NCBI GenBank assembly: GCA_038496445.1
Contig: JALMLS010000150.1
Location: 62,001 to 126,000, forward strand
DNA: 64,000 nt
From: Trichosphaerium sp. ATCC 40318
Taxonomy: Eukaryota > Discosea > Flabellinia > Trichosidae
Reading direction: 5' to 3'
Positions within the stretch are counted from its first letter, which is position 1, and the number at the start of each line of letters is the position of its first letter. Of the stretch, positions 47,469 through 59,435 are shown in pieces. A model generated the notes under the pieces. It was given only the letters and a program-made list of their open reading frames with translations. It was not told the origin of the DNA and searched no databases. A program made the position numbers and the translations under genes.

Positions 47469-49097
47469 ATGCGTATCTTATTTGGTAAGTAACGTTTAGA
47501 CGCACGTGACGTGACTTTTTTTGTTAATAAAAGGGGTTCTGTTATTCATTATTTCAACCGTATCAGCAAGTCGACAAGTTGACTGCACGTCATTTAATCG
47601 CCAAATAGACACTCAAGAACTTGAACGTTATCTTGTCGGTTTCAGCAACTTTGAAGAAACTGATGCGTCCAACAAAACAACGCGTGAAGGAAGGAGTTCT
47701 ATACAGTTCGAGGCGCAACTAGCCTACGCAATGGGTGGTACAGGTGGAGTAGACCTAGCCGAGTTCATGTACGTCGTATGAATCTAGTATTACTCTAATT
47801 GGCTATAGTTACGCAGTTAGAGTACTCGAAGAGGAGGTTGATGCCGTTTCAGTACCCTTGAAAGTTGTCACAAACACGTGGCAACTACAATGGAAAGGAA
47901 TCGCTGATAGACATGCTTCAAGCGGTGATACTCAAGCCTCTAATGGTAGAATGCGATTAGCAGCGAAACACTATCACATGGCGGCAACTTATTATCAGAT
48001 TGCTGAACGATTCGGTGATCACATGGATCCTGATAATCTTGATCTTTACTCGATGTCAGTCGCTTTGTTTACAAAGGCTGCGAACATCTCTCATGGATGT
48101 TCTTCGGTGCAAGTTCCTTATGACAATACAACTCTACCAGCTTATTGGTGTACTGGAAAACACCTGCAAATGCCAAGCATTATCATTGTGAGTGGTTTCG
48201 ACTCAAGCAATCTTTTCTCTTTTCACGGAGTAGCTATAGCCGCACTTGAGGAAGGATACAATGTATTGATATTGGAAGGACCTGGACAAGGAAGCGCGAG
48301 TAGATTCCAAAATCTAGCTTTTATACCAAACTTTGAAGCAGCAATAACTCCAGCAGTTGATTGGATACAAACTAAGTATGGTAAGTCCGGTTCCGTTTCT
48401 TGTTCTTCCGTCAGCTTCTTTTCAACATCAAAATCACGTGCATCATTGATAGTTACAAAGTACCGTTTCCTTTAATCTTGTCATTGCCAAATACATGTTC
48501 TACAGGTGCCTGGATATCCTTACTCTTCTTGTTCTAGGTATGAACATGAAAATAGCTCTTTGGTGCCATTCTTTTGGAGGTTACTTATGTGCAAGAGCAT
48601 TCGCTAAAGAACAAAGAATAGCAGCTACAATTCTAGATGGAGGCATTCTTGACTTCTACCAACTCTTAATCTGTGACCTTCCTGCGAACATTCGTGACTT
48701 ATTCTTCAACAATAGACCAGCTTTTGACAACTTAATGGGTGAGGCGATGCCATACTCATACAGTCTTCAATTCCTTCAATACTGGGGATCCCTTGGCTTC
48801 CAAGTATCGACTATAAGCCAAGCGCTTGATAAAGCTCAAGCTTTTATTATGGGTGATGCTATTGAAGGTTTTGGTTCAAGGCCTGTGCTAGTTGATGATC
48901 CAAAGCTGGATACTTTGGCGAAGAATGCTTCTGTTTTATTCTTTGATGCTTTACCAAGACCTTTGAATATGCACTCAGAGATTTACTCACCTAGTGTTGA
49001 TAGTGGGATGGCTCTACATTCGGCTGCGTCTTCCACACAGAACGCAAATGCTTATTACTTATCTTGGCTTGAAACCGTTTTGTATGGAAAAAAATAA
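47469..49097 (+). CDS. secreted alpha/beta hydrolase
   Basis: Four exons (47469-47484, 47534-47768, 47809-48380, 48538-49097) give about 460 residues. The signal peptide is MRILFGVLLFIISTVSAS. A helical N-terminal region (HYHMAATYYQIAERFGDH) precedes the hydrolase core with IIIVSGFDSSN, NVLILEGPGQGSASRF, and the nucleophile elbow ALWCHSFGGYLCARA. A late VLFFDALPRP and MHSE may carry the acid and base. The layout (helical cap first, GPGQG strand) resembles 2,6-dihydropseudooxynicotine hydrolase-like enzymes; the actual substrate is unknown. The first intron carries CACGTG at 47503. Confidence 0.75.
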
Positions 49098-50919
49098 AAA
49101 CCTGTTCAGTTAATGAGTTGTTGTGACTTTTTGAATCAGACTCTGAATGACCACACTAAAATATCTGGTTTTTGGTACTGTTTTCAACTATATACAAAGT
49201 ATAGGAGGTACACTAGTGATGACATCTGCGACAAAAACCACATTTGTTTGGGTTTTTTTCCAGTAATTTTATTCACTTCAATCCTGTGTCAAAAGTTCGA
49301 TATTCTGGTTGGCTTCAGCCTCCTCCATAGCACGAATATGTGTAACATCATTTTTGAAGAAAGATAACCACACAGTCAAAGAGAAAACTGCAAAAAACAA
49401 AAAACAAGGAAGGCTATTTTACTACTTCTGAATTTCAATTTCGCCGGATAATTAGTTAGACCCTTAGTACTGATGAACAATACACCGCAAATGCACTTGT
49501 CAAGCATACTGGTAAATGATTTCATAAGACCAACGTTGCTTTCTGTCACAACCAAAAAAGCAAAAAAAAACAGTTTTCGCTGCCACATTTTTCTGTATTG
49601 CCAACAAACCTTTTTTAGGATTCTACTGTACCGCCCCTAGAAAGTACTTACAACAGGACAATTGAATTCAGTCTACCGATCACTTTAGTGTAGTGATTGT
49701 TAACTGCGTGAAGCAAATTTTTTCGTTATTGTTTCCTTTTTTGGTCTACAGTGGTGTATTATTACAGTTTACGATGCAGATGTTTTCTGTATCGGTTTTT
49801 AGAGAAGATACGCTTGTGCTTTCTCTTTTTTGGTACAAGTTGACGGATGAATGCCGTTAGCAATTCAAGTATCTCGCTTAGGCATTTCTAAGCGTAGTTG
49901 GTTCGTTTTACGCTGAAATAAGCTGTAAACGTTCTGGTACAACGTTTTCGTATATTGCTCTATCTCCTAGCACTGCATGAGCGTTTATGATATTTTTAAA
50001 GGTATTTGAAGAGTTTTGTACCTGGATAAGGTGCATACGGAACCCTTTCTGCTGCAAGTCTCGGGATGACTCCCGAAATCATTATAGAGTTATGGTTAGA
50101 CAGTTCCGCAGAGGCAATTACAAAAATATGCCCAAAACACTTCTAAAGACTCCGAATGTCAGAAAAGCAGATCTAGACACTTTGCTTCTTGTACGCACAT
50201 TACTTGGACATCTCAAATAGTAGTCTATTACTGTTTGGTCGTGGTTTGAAGATATCCAGCTACGCGTGTTTCGTTAGACACTCAATAAACGCTTAAAGCT
50301 TTGTTTCTAGACACATACTTGTATTTCTTTAGTGTTTCTGGGCTTACAAGCCATACGCGACCACAGCGCTCACAAGTGCATTCGCGCTTCCAATTGGCTT
50401 TGTCACGTCTTCCTATACTTGTTTAGGTGCTGGATTTGTGTACTGCTAATTGGCTGGTACGTTTTGCGAAAAAGGCCATTGTCTAACTAATGATTAAATT
50501 TAATGATGGTTCCTTGCAAGTTGCAATGATAGTGTTCGTAATATTAAAAAGCACTATGAACCTAAAAAGGAGCAAGAAAAGTCGTAAAATTTCTAACTTC
50601 CGTTTTTAGAAGTAGTGACTTTTTTTTTGCTACGTAGATCTACACGTCACCATGAATCACTCCTTTGTGTTGGCATTATGTACGCGCAACGAAAGAGTAG
50701 GTAGAATTGATGATATAACGACATAATTAACGGAACAACTCCAGTAACGTTTTTTTTTGAACTTCTGATAAAAAAAACAGCCGTTGGTGTTGTAGGTCGG
50801 TAGTTAGTACCCTTAAAGGTCAAATAATATCCTAGACTTTGATATAACGTAAAAAATGTATGCATCATGATAATGATTTTGATGGTGACATATCGGTTAT
50901 GTCGTGTCACTTTTTTATT
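49098..50919. other. gene-poor stretch with one weak ORF
   Basis: A plus-strand ORF ending at 50220 reads RNHYRVMVRQFRRGNYK, which recalls LYR-type assembly factors, but I could not join it to a start exon. Elsewhere only AT-rich sequence and poly-T runs are seen. Confidence 0.3.
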
Positions 50920-52207
50920 TTAGCTTTCTTCATTTGTTTGAGATAGTTTCTGTATTTTGATGTCATTATCATGTATATACTTTACAACACTTGGGAACGT
51001 TAAGTGAGATATATCTTTTCCTTCTAATAAAAGGTTTCTGACGGCAGTTGAACTTACATCCGTAACTCCGTCTTCGATTTCAACAAGGAAGAATTCTGTA
51101 CCGAATTTTTTTTCCTTTATCTTGTCTAACTCAACGCCTAGGCGTCCTATGGCCACACAACCGAAAGGATATCTTGTATAAAGTAAGTCATTACGTTTTG
51201 AGGCACTGAGTGATACTAAGCATACCTTTGTTTCCCAGCATAAAGAGTTGCATCAAATGCTAAATCAGTACCACATACAAAAAAAATACTGAATTCTTCT
51301 TTGGGTATTTGCTCTTTTATAAACGATAAATGAGCATTTACGACGGATGGGAAATTGACAAACGTTGGTTGAGAGCATTCCCACGATGATACCTAAAGCC
51401 AGTCAATCGTACAGAGAAAGAAAAAAGCATAGAAACAAACAACTGCAGAAAGTACATACTTCTAGCCATTCAGATGAACACGTGACTGACCGTATCATCT
51501 CAATACGATGCTCTGCATCTATACACGATATACCCCTCCTTCGCATTTTACCTGAAACGTATACATCATGTGAAGGCGATAAATATCTAAAGCTTGGGTT
51601 ACAAATCATTTACGAATTTTTTTTAACCTACCCTGCCACAACTTTGCAGTCAGTCTCGCTCTCAAGCCTATCCTTTGCTAGACTCATCATCCGTACATGC
51701 ATATTGTGTACTGGACACATCGCACCAGTTGCCACAAGTACAACCTAGTTTAATTCAAAGGTCAGGAACTGACATACAATCTGCTAAGGTACTTTTTTTG
51801 TTGAAGTTGCTTTTTTTAGATTTGCTTGTAGTTTGATTAATGGGATAAGATCGGTTGGTTTCATTCCCTCAAAGTATTTTGATAGAGGCTGAAAGTGTTA
51901 GCTCGATGTTTGACCACTGTTGGGACAAGTACCTTTATTTCTTCTCCATACAAATCATAAAGCTTGCCTTCTACTTCAAGGACGCTTATGTCGTCCGTTT
52001 CAAGGCTTGGTTTTAGTCTAAACGCTTCAGACGTTAACGTACGTTAAACATGCAATAATTTACCACGTTTATAGTATCTAACGGCGCCCATCATATCACC
52101 AGACGACTCTAGACGTTTTATTATTATTACTATACTTTAAACGCCATAATCAAACCTGCGCGTACTGCCGCCAAGTAGTACCACTCAGCTGATTTATTTG
52201 CTTCCAT
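50920..52207 (-). CDS. NMNAT: nicotinamide-nucleotide adenylyltransferase with an N-terminal TPR-like extension
   Basis: The enzyme makes NAD from NMN and ATP. The core begins VVLVATGAMCPVHNMHVRMM, with the nucleotide-binding G-x4-P-x2-x-H region, then GYLSPSHDVYVSGKMRRRG, the W-E step SSWECSQPTFVNFPSVVNAH, IFFVCGTDLAFDATLY, and the end motif TDVSSTAVRNLLLEGKDISH. Exons include 50920-51172, 51226-51392 and 51460 upward. A typical 46-base intron with a CTAACACTTTCAG end joins, in frame, an upstream segment GAVRYYKRAFRLKPSLET and DISVLEVEGKLYDLYGEEIK. The proposed start is ATG 52205-52207. The extension resembles the short TPR-like segment of FBXO9-type proteins. The core call is firm; the extension is inference. 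Confidence 0.75.
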
Positions 52208-52465
52208 ACAAACGCTAGAGATGTTGTACAAGGCAACCAAATCAAATAAATTTCATAACTTTTTCTGACATTTGACTGAAAAGACATTTCGAACATCCGT
52301 TCTTTTTTGTGGCAGTAAGGGATAAAAGAAAATGTACTCTTTGTTGGAGGGGTATATTTTTACAGTTTAATGTTGACATTTGTTGTTTACAAGGGTTTTT
52401 GTACATTCGGTTATTTACAAGATTAAGAAAAATTGGTTTTGGTTGGTGAACATTTCGCGGTTTGT

Positions 52466-53454
52466 TTACGCTTTGATCCACTTGTGAGATAATATTTCAT
52501 TGCAATTAGGTCTCTTTGAAGGATTTTTATGAAGCATACTTCTGATAAGGTCTTTTGCTTCATTCGAAATGGATACGTCTTCAGGGAACCTCAAACTTCC
52601 CATTTGGATTCTTCTTAGCATATCAGGTATACTTGTTCCAGGCCAAGGGAAGTTTCCTGTTAATAGCCTGTAAAGTACGATACCTAGAGCCCAGATGTCG
52701 GCTTTTCGCGTATCATACTTTTTCTCCAAAAGAATCTCAGGAGACAAGTATAGGAGCGTTCCTCTCATGAATTTCTTACATCTTGTCTCTGTTTTCTGAC
52801 AAAGTCCGAAATCTATCAATTTTGCTTCGTTATCAGCTGTAAGCACTATATTACGCTCTTTAATGTCTTTGTGGCTATATCCTTCATCGTGAATGTATCC
52901 AAGTGCTTGTACGAGCTGAGAAAGCCAAATTCTTGTTTGACGTTCATCAACTCGCGTGTCTTTCTCAAGTGTTTGTTCGAGAGTGAGTCCAGGGATCAGT
53001 TCAAGGTAAATATATGCTTTATCATCCTTGACATGGAAATGTTCAAATTTCACTATGTACTTATGGTGCAACGCCTCTAAAGCGGCTACTTCGCGTCGAA
53101 TTTGTGATCTATAAAGCGTTAGACAACTTTAAGAGGAATAGAAGACAACAATTTAAACTTACTTGAACTTTAGATCAATTATTTTTACGGCGTATCTTTT
53201 GCCTGTTTTCTTGTTCTTGGCAGTGCGGACAACTCTAGTAGAGATAAGAAAAGCGTTTACGGAAGAAAGATTTAACCGGCAAAATTGTAAATAACACGAG
53301 AAAGCTGTTGTACGTACCCAAACTTCCCTTCTCCGAGCGTCCGAGAGCGTGGTTTGAAGTTACAGTCATCAGAACAAGGTCTTTTCTTTAAAATGTCCTT
53401 AGAGTGTGAGGATAGTCTTCTTTTTATTGTATCAACTAGTGTTGGTGTCCCCAT
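52466..53454 (-). CDS. Ser/Thr protein kinase (CAMK/AMPK-like)
   Basis: Three exons (about 53318-53454, about 53161-53232, 52466-53106) encode about 280 residues that are nearly all kinase domain. Motifs in order: glycine loop LGEGKFGVVRTA, VAIK-type lysine YAVKIID, hinge LELIPGLTLEQ, catalytic loop YSHKDIKERN, DFG as LIDFGLC, the SPE of RGTLLYLSPEILLE, and DIWALGIVLYRLLTGNFPW. The loop has HKD where HRD is usual; catalytic Asp, Lys and Asn are all present, so activity is likely. Domain order and the final SHKWI motif fit the CAMK group. Short N-terminal basic region, no regulatory tail. Confidence 0.85.
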
Positions 53455-54180
53455 GATGCTTTGTACAGGTTGGGTTTTTGAATAATCGGTTTTTTAATTA
53501 CGCCGATTTTTATCAAATTTATTATGGGATAAACAAAAGCCCCGCATTCACTTGTTTTTTGTCCTAGACAAAAACTAACCCCTTACAGTAATAAAACAAC
53601 ACTGTCTACACGGTCGGCGCTTATGGTGCTATTGGACAAATATAAGTATAAACATTTACCCGCATGTTTGTCCCCGCGGATTAATCACATCTAGCACTAT
53701 GAATTGATACAAGATTATTCAGTGACGGGGAAATGGGGTAGCTTCAGAAAAAAGTAACCACGTCTTCTCCTTTTTTTTATGATAGCATGTAGTTACTCCA
53801 GCTCTTTACGTAATGCAGTGAACTCAGACACGTGGAAGCGAAAAGTCGCAGAAATAGGGAAAACAAAATCCACCGGCAAGTAGTGTTCGTACAAAGAAAA
53901 GACAGAAAGTAATCGGGCTCCGGCGTAAATTGAAGATGTTGCGGGCATTTTTTTTAAGCGAGTGAACATTGTTCACCAAAAAATTGGGAAGTATTCTCTG
54001 CGAAATTTCTTCAACCCATGACAATAACGTCATTGATGAATTCTCTTTTAGCATTTACAAATTTTTTGTTGTTTATTGTCGTTTTAGTAAACGTACGTAG
54101 GTCTAGTTAACTACATACAAGTGTTCAATTATCGTCGATAGTGGTCCGGGTTAATCTTTCCTCTACATAGGATTTATTCT
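53455..54180. other. intergenic stretch
   Basis: No supported gene. A minus-strand ORF at 53824-54054 has no recognisable content. Confidence 0.4.
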
Positions 54181-55555
54181 TTAATAGCCCTGAGCTTGGC
54201 TGTCATAAAAATTCTCAGTTTGCTCTCTTTGTTGCAAAACTTCATAAATTGCTGTCTTGAACACCAGCTCAACGTTCTTATCTTCCTTAGCCGAAGCCTC
54301 TACGTAGCTATAACCCAGACTATCTGCTTTTTCCTAACATGACAGTAAACCCTACAACCTCGACTAAAACGTCAAAGAAAAATTGAAACAGTTTTTTGCT
54401 TATTTAGGAAAGTTTGCTGTCGTTTGAAATCGCGTCAAACCTTAAAAAATCAAAATCGATGAATTATTTTCTCTACAATACCTTTGCATCATCTTCACTA
54501 ATAATTCGCTCTGCGGATAAGTCCTACGCGTTATAAGTCATAATTAATCAAGAAACATTGCAGTTAATAATTTACCAGTTTGTGACCACAAATAAGCAAT
54601 TGCGTTGACTCTCTTCCAAATTTACGAACTTGGTCTATCCAGTAATGTAGCTTATCGAAGGTATCTTCCTTTACATACAATTAACCTTATAAAAACGGCG
54701 ATTCTTTCTTGCTTTGTCTATAATATCGTTTGGCGTACATTGGTCAGGTCAAAAACAACAATTACGACATCAGCACCACGATAAAAACTGGCAGTGATGG
54801 TTGAGAACCTATTTTAGAATTGTTACAAAACTTTAATTTTCCTACCACTTCATATTGCGTCTAAATCGACTGTACGTACCTCTCTTGACCACCTAAAATC
54901 GTAAGTTAATAAAATAAATAAGTTTGACGCGTTTACGAGTTGTCAGTTGCCAACAATTTCAAAAAACGTGGAAGACCAAAAAAAACCCAAAACAACAAAA
55001 AAAAAACGTGCCTGTGTCCCAAATTCTGGCCTTTACTTTCACTTCGTTTAGATCTACTTCGCGCTCTTTCTATAATGGATTTAGATGAAGCGTTGGTTGA
55101 TGACAATCAAAATTCCTTTTTTTCTTTTTTTTTTGGTTTTTGGTTTTGGCTTTTCTAGCGTATCAGTGCGATAATTGTTAGGTTTTGGTTGAGAAATAAG
55201 CCTTCGGCACTAAAAGGGAAATTGTGGGCGTTAAAAATCATAAAGTGCTATGTTATGTATTTAGAGTGCTAATAAATATTTAATTACCGCGTCCATGCCA
55301 ATTGTTGGCGTTTCCTCTACAAATTCGCCATCGACAAACCTCACTGTAAAATTCGTTAAAACGCGAACAAGAGTAACTCCAAGTACCAATTAGACTGGTT
55401 TTACCAACTCCTACAAAAGATTAATTTCAACGCTTTGTTGGGTGTAAACTTTACCTATTTCTCCTAGTAATAGCAGTTTCACTGGCCTAATCTATAATGA
55501 GCGCTTTTTGGTAGTAACTGGTAACCAACTTACGCTGTGGGTGCCTTTGCTTCAT
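54181..55555 (-). CDS. Rab-like small GTPase without C-terminal cysteine
   Basis: Start ATG 55553-55555 (22-base exon, MKQRHPQ), stop TAA 54181-54183. The G1 loop is LLLLGEIGVGKTSLI, switch I VEETPTIGMD, G3 IWDTGGQERFSTI, then FYRGADVVIVVFDLTNEDTF, G4 LLICGHKLDLS and G5 YSYVEASAKEDKN. This is Rab-type spacing. G4 has HKLD in place of NKxD, and the protein ends QAQGY with no prenylation cysteine, so it may be soluble and have altered guanine specificity. A 13-base exon (54880-54892) is flanked upstream by a GC-AG intron with donor GCACGT (54893-55011). Likely a vesicle-traffic or related regulatory GTPase. Confidence 0.75.
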
Positions 55556-56166
55556 TGTTAACGCCGCCAACGACGGTAATACCTCTAGTTTGTCTTGTTT
55601 TTTCTTTTTTTGAGTGTTTGCACCCCATTTACAATATTGGCTTTAGGTATTATGCATGGGATGTTTTTGGTATGGTTTTAATAAAAAAAACTGCTTATCA
55701 ACGACTCAAAAAATAGCACAAGTCTCGTTTACGTCAAAACACCTGTGCTCGATCAATAGTCTCCCTACGGCTTCTAACCTTCCCTAAAAGTATCTACGTG
55801 CGTTGCTAGTCTGTACGAGAGCCTTCCAAAGTCGAACAAAGTTGACACTAAGGCCATTTTTGTCTCATACCCACCTGTAGCGCGAAAACCTATGCACATG
55901 CTACGAAACTGGTTCAAAACGTAAGATAGTTTGCCAGATTTCTGTCTGTTTCAGTGATTATGTACTTGGTGAGATCATTTATTGAGAGTAGCCTAGGAAC
56001 CATCGGATATGTTTGTTACGAAGGTTACCACATCATGTAGAATATAGCCTTCTTGCAAAGGTGCTGAATAATCTCAAACTTACGCCAATTTTACGTAACT
56101 TTCGATTCAAATTATTCAATTTACAACACCTTAAAAGCAACACGGAATAGCGAATAGAGATATACT
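55556..56166. other. divergent intergenic region
   Basis: Lies between the start of the Rab-like gene and alternative oxidase, so both promoters should be here. No motif stands out. Confidence 0.4.
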
Positions 56167-57508
56167 ATGCTTAAACTAACTCTTCGTACAAGGGTACGCG
56201 CATCCTATGGATACCAACATATATAGCGTAATTTATTCGCTAATTGTCTTTAGCTTGCTGCTACGCCAGTCTTAGTAGCGAAAAGGACGCGTTTTACCCA
56301 GCAGAGATCTTTTAGCGTGTTAAAATCGCAAAACAAAATGAAGAAAACGTCATTCAGAACAAAACTCACTTCCACTACCATGTACAAACGCTGGTATAAC
56401 ATTGATGAACGTGTCAGTTATGCTTATGAACATAACCACAAACCCAGCAGTTTTGTTAAAGATGTACGAGTTCTAGACTTCATTTTTTGATAACATTTAG
56501 TGAACTTTGGAAAAAAGACTTCGCGTTCTCGTTTGCGTTTGAGGTAATAATGTATTCCCGTAGGTCAAGAGAGGACCTCCATACACTGACGTACAAAAGC
56601 TAGAAGGTGAATTCAATGACCTTGTAACAGCACACGTTGAGCCTGTAACAACTGGAGATAAGGTACGGAATAACTTTTTAGCTTCTTCAGAAAATATTCT
56701 CGAATAAAGTAACCAAGTCTATTTTATGATCCCTGACACGTGATAGGTCGCTCTTACGCTAGTTAACATGGTTAAACCATTCAACCACATGTTTTTTAGA
56801 GATAAATACACACATCACGCTGTTGTACTAGAGACAGTAGCGGCAGTTCCCGGAATGGTATGTTAAAGCCAAGCAGAGCTAAAAGAAACGTGTTTTTTTT
56901 GACCAAAGTTCAGGTTGCTGGTATGATGCGCCATTTCAAGAGTTTACGTCACATGCAGCGTGATCACGGATGGATACACCAACTTATTGAAGAAGCAGAG
57001 AACGAGCGAATGCATCTTCTCACATGGATGCAGGTAACTAACTACCTAGAAGCTAGTATTGTCTCATGTACTTTAGCTATGTCAACCAACTTTTCTTGAA
57101 CGCATACTTGTAGTCGCTGCACAATGCATATACACACCCTTCTATGCTTTCTTGTATACTTTAACACCAGCTGTTGCTCACAAGTACCACGCAAAAAAGA
57201 CTTTAGGCAGTACTGATCGAATTTCTAGGTTCGTTGGGTACTTGGAGGAAGAAGCTTGTCTCCAGTACACGCTTATGCTCAAAGCTATTGATGAAGGCAA
57301 AATAGAAAACGTAGAAGCTCCTGATATTGCCAAGGAGTACTGGAATTTGAAGCCAGACGCACGTCTTCGTGATGTAGTGTTGGTATGTTTTCTTCATCCA
57401 TTGTTGGTTTCGGAGGCTGACATTCTATAGGTTATCAGAGCTGATGAAGCTATGCACAGAGATGTGAATCATAGGTTCGCAGATCGAGCGAAACACGGCA
57501 TGTATTGA
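56167..57508 (+). CDS. AOX: mitochondrial alternative oxidase
   Basis: This diiron oxidase passes electrons from ubiquinol straight to oxygen, bypassing complexes III and IV, on the matrix side of the inner membrane. Seven exons (56167-56193, 56254-56463, 56564-56662, 56747-56857, 56914-57033, 57077-57382, 57431-57508). A basic presequence ([20 protein letters not shown]) precedes the body. Iron-ligand motifs are complete: [32 protein letters not shown] and [31 protein letters not shown] is typical of the family. The membrane segment between exons 5 and 6 ([20 protein letters not shown]) is in place. All parts appear functional. Confidence 0.93.
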
Positions 57509-57662
57509 CACGTTTTCAGTTCACATTTTTTTACCAAAAAGCCGATTGTAAATAAACCTTGTGATGTGAAACAAAGTCCGCTTATTTCAAGCTGCTACTA
57601 AAAGGATAACAACCTTTACTTCTGCTTATACACAACGTGTTCATGTTTAGTAGCCCGGTAAA

Positions 57663-59435
57663 ATGTTAATTTACACACGTGATATTTTTTTTGTATGGGT
57701 ACTAGCTCTTTCATTGATAACTGCTGTGAAGGTACTTGGACCTGATGAAGACCTGTACGTTTGAACTTTGCCAACAAATATTTCCATGGCCGTTTGTTAG
57801 CGACGCCTTCCCTGCAGCAGAGTTCCACATGCTTTGTGTTATAGATATTTTGGACTGGTTTTTTTATCGTTTCACGCGAAAATAGTAAATCCTGTTTTTG
57901 ACAATTTGGGACTGACTTTGTTATTGTTTAGCGAAGACGAAAAAGACCAGGCTTTTGGTGATGGTACTGTGAATTTTCAAGTTGCTTTTTCGTTACATCT
58001 ACGCACCATAGTAATGTGTTTTAATAAAGGTAACAAGTATGGTGACGCTAGAAAAGAATTGGAAGATTTGGGTCACGAAATAGACGCTACAAACAGGATA
58101 ACTACAACCAGATTAAACCGCAATGATATGTTTATATCAGGTGTTATAAAGACAGAGAATGATTTGGGAGAAATTCTGTCCTGGGTTGAAGATGGTAACT
58201 GGCTGTGCTCATATGTGATAAAAAGGGTCAAAGCTACTGTCAAGAATTAGAAAGTACGTTTGGTAATTCTATGCTGCAGTCAAGTTTGTCAAAATTATCA
58301 ACCAGTTACAGCTATGAGTAGTTTCACCAAATATGTTCTATTCTTATAACTGACAATAATAGGCGAAGGTATAGAGGCTGTTGATACTTGTGCTGAAATC
58401 CTTGATCCCATGATGATGACTATCGAGTGCGAAGATAAAAAGGAGCTTTATGTTCGTGAAAATCCGAGTTCTTTCTAAAGCTAAAGTTTTTGTTTTTAGA
58501 CAAGCAACGAGGCTCCTGGTCATCCTCTAATGAAAGATCTTGTTTCCTTTGTAGGGTTCTAGCAGATTATGGTACACCAACACAAAACATGTTATTTAAA
58601 ATGACCACAACCAAAAGTACTATTGGCGTTACAACCAAAGTACCCAAATAACTTTGATAACATGATAGTTTTCACTAGTTTCTGCGACAGCCGCTTGTGT
58701 TAGGTCTTTTCTTCAGTCAAAACTCTTGAGAGCGCTGTAGCAAAAGGTCATATTTTGCTTAATTTGTCTATTTTGATATTATTTATAAAGGCTACTTTGG
58801 TTGAACGCACAATAACATTCAATTTATAGCCGCATGGATTGATAATCCGCCAATTTCACCTACAGCGATGCCAATTACAAAACCGCGGGTAAGTACTGTG
58901 CAAAGTATATATTAAGCTAACCTATAATTGTAGCCAAATATCGTTGTTGTGGATAATTTAATAATTCAACAGAACCAAACCACAGTCAAAGGTAACCTTG
59001 CTATTTTAAGTAACAGTACGATGTTAATAAGTGTGGAAACTGTTGTTACGGTACAAGGTAAAACAACAAACTGACATCAACCATTGCCTAACACATTAAG
59101 GTTGCTTGGTGATACTAGACGGAAACTTAGATATAAAGCTTGATAGTGTACCAATTGATGGCAAAGTCATCGATTTAATTCGGTACACGTGCCAAGAATC
59201 GACATTCAATCAAATAAACGTGGTACAAAATGATACATGCAAGAACGTTGTTATCAAAGAGCAAACATACTCTGATAGCTCGCTATCAGTTGTATTCGGC
59301 GTCACAGATGGTTGCAGCTCCATATCCGGATCACTTGAATGGTGGGCATATTTTTTTATAATTTTGGCAGTTCTCATTGTTGTGATTGCCTTTATGTCTT
59401 TGGCTACTGTACTAATCTTCAAAAAATGTACATAA
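57663..59435 (+). pseudogene. broken upstream copy of the tandem membrane-protein pair
   Basis: It matches the gene at 60557-62917 along most of its length. A signal-like start (from ATG 57663) and the block FNKGNKYGDARKELEDLGHE are kept, but a one-base loss near 58199 breaks the frame (SWVEDGNW where the partner reads through). Near 58556 it lacks the exon region that includes VLMGDALSLQDDG, and a foreign insert of about 190 bases follows. The last exon, with QNDTCKNVVIKEQTYSDSSL and a membrane helix, is intact to TAA 59433-59435. Pseudogene status is inferred from the frameshift and deletion; the 3' exon could still be expressed. Confidence 0.75.

Noticed and set aside
49987-50220. Possible LYR-motif assembly factor (RNHYRVMVRQF)
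   Set aside because: I could not find a start exon in phase, and the LYR match is weak; mentioned only in the gap entry.
51861-52207. A separate small TPR gene overlapping the NMNAT start
   Set aside because: A standard 46-base intron with a branch site joins both in one frame, which is simpler than two genes overlapping by ATGA.
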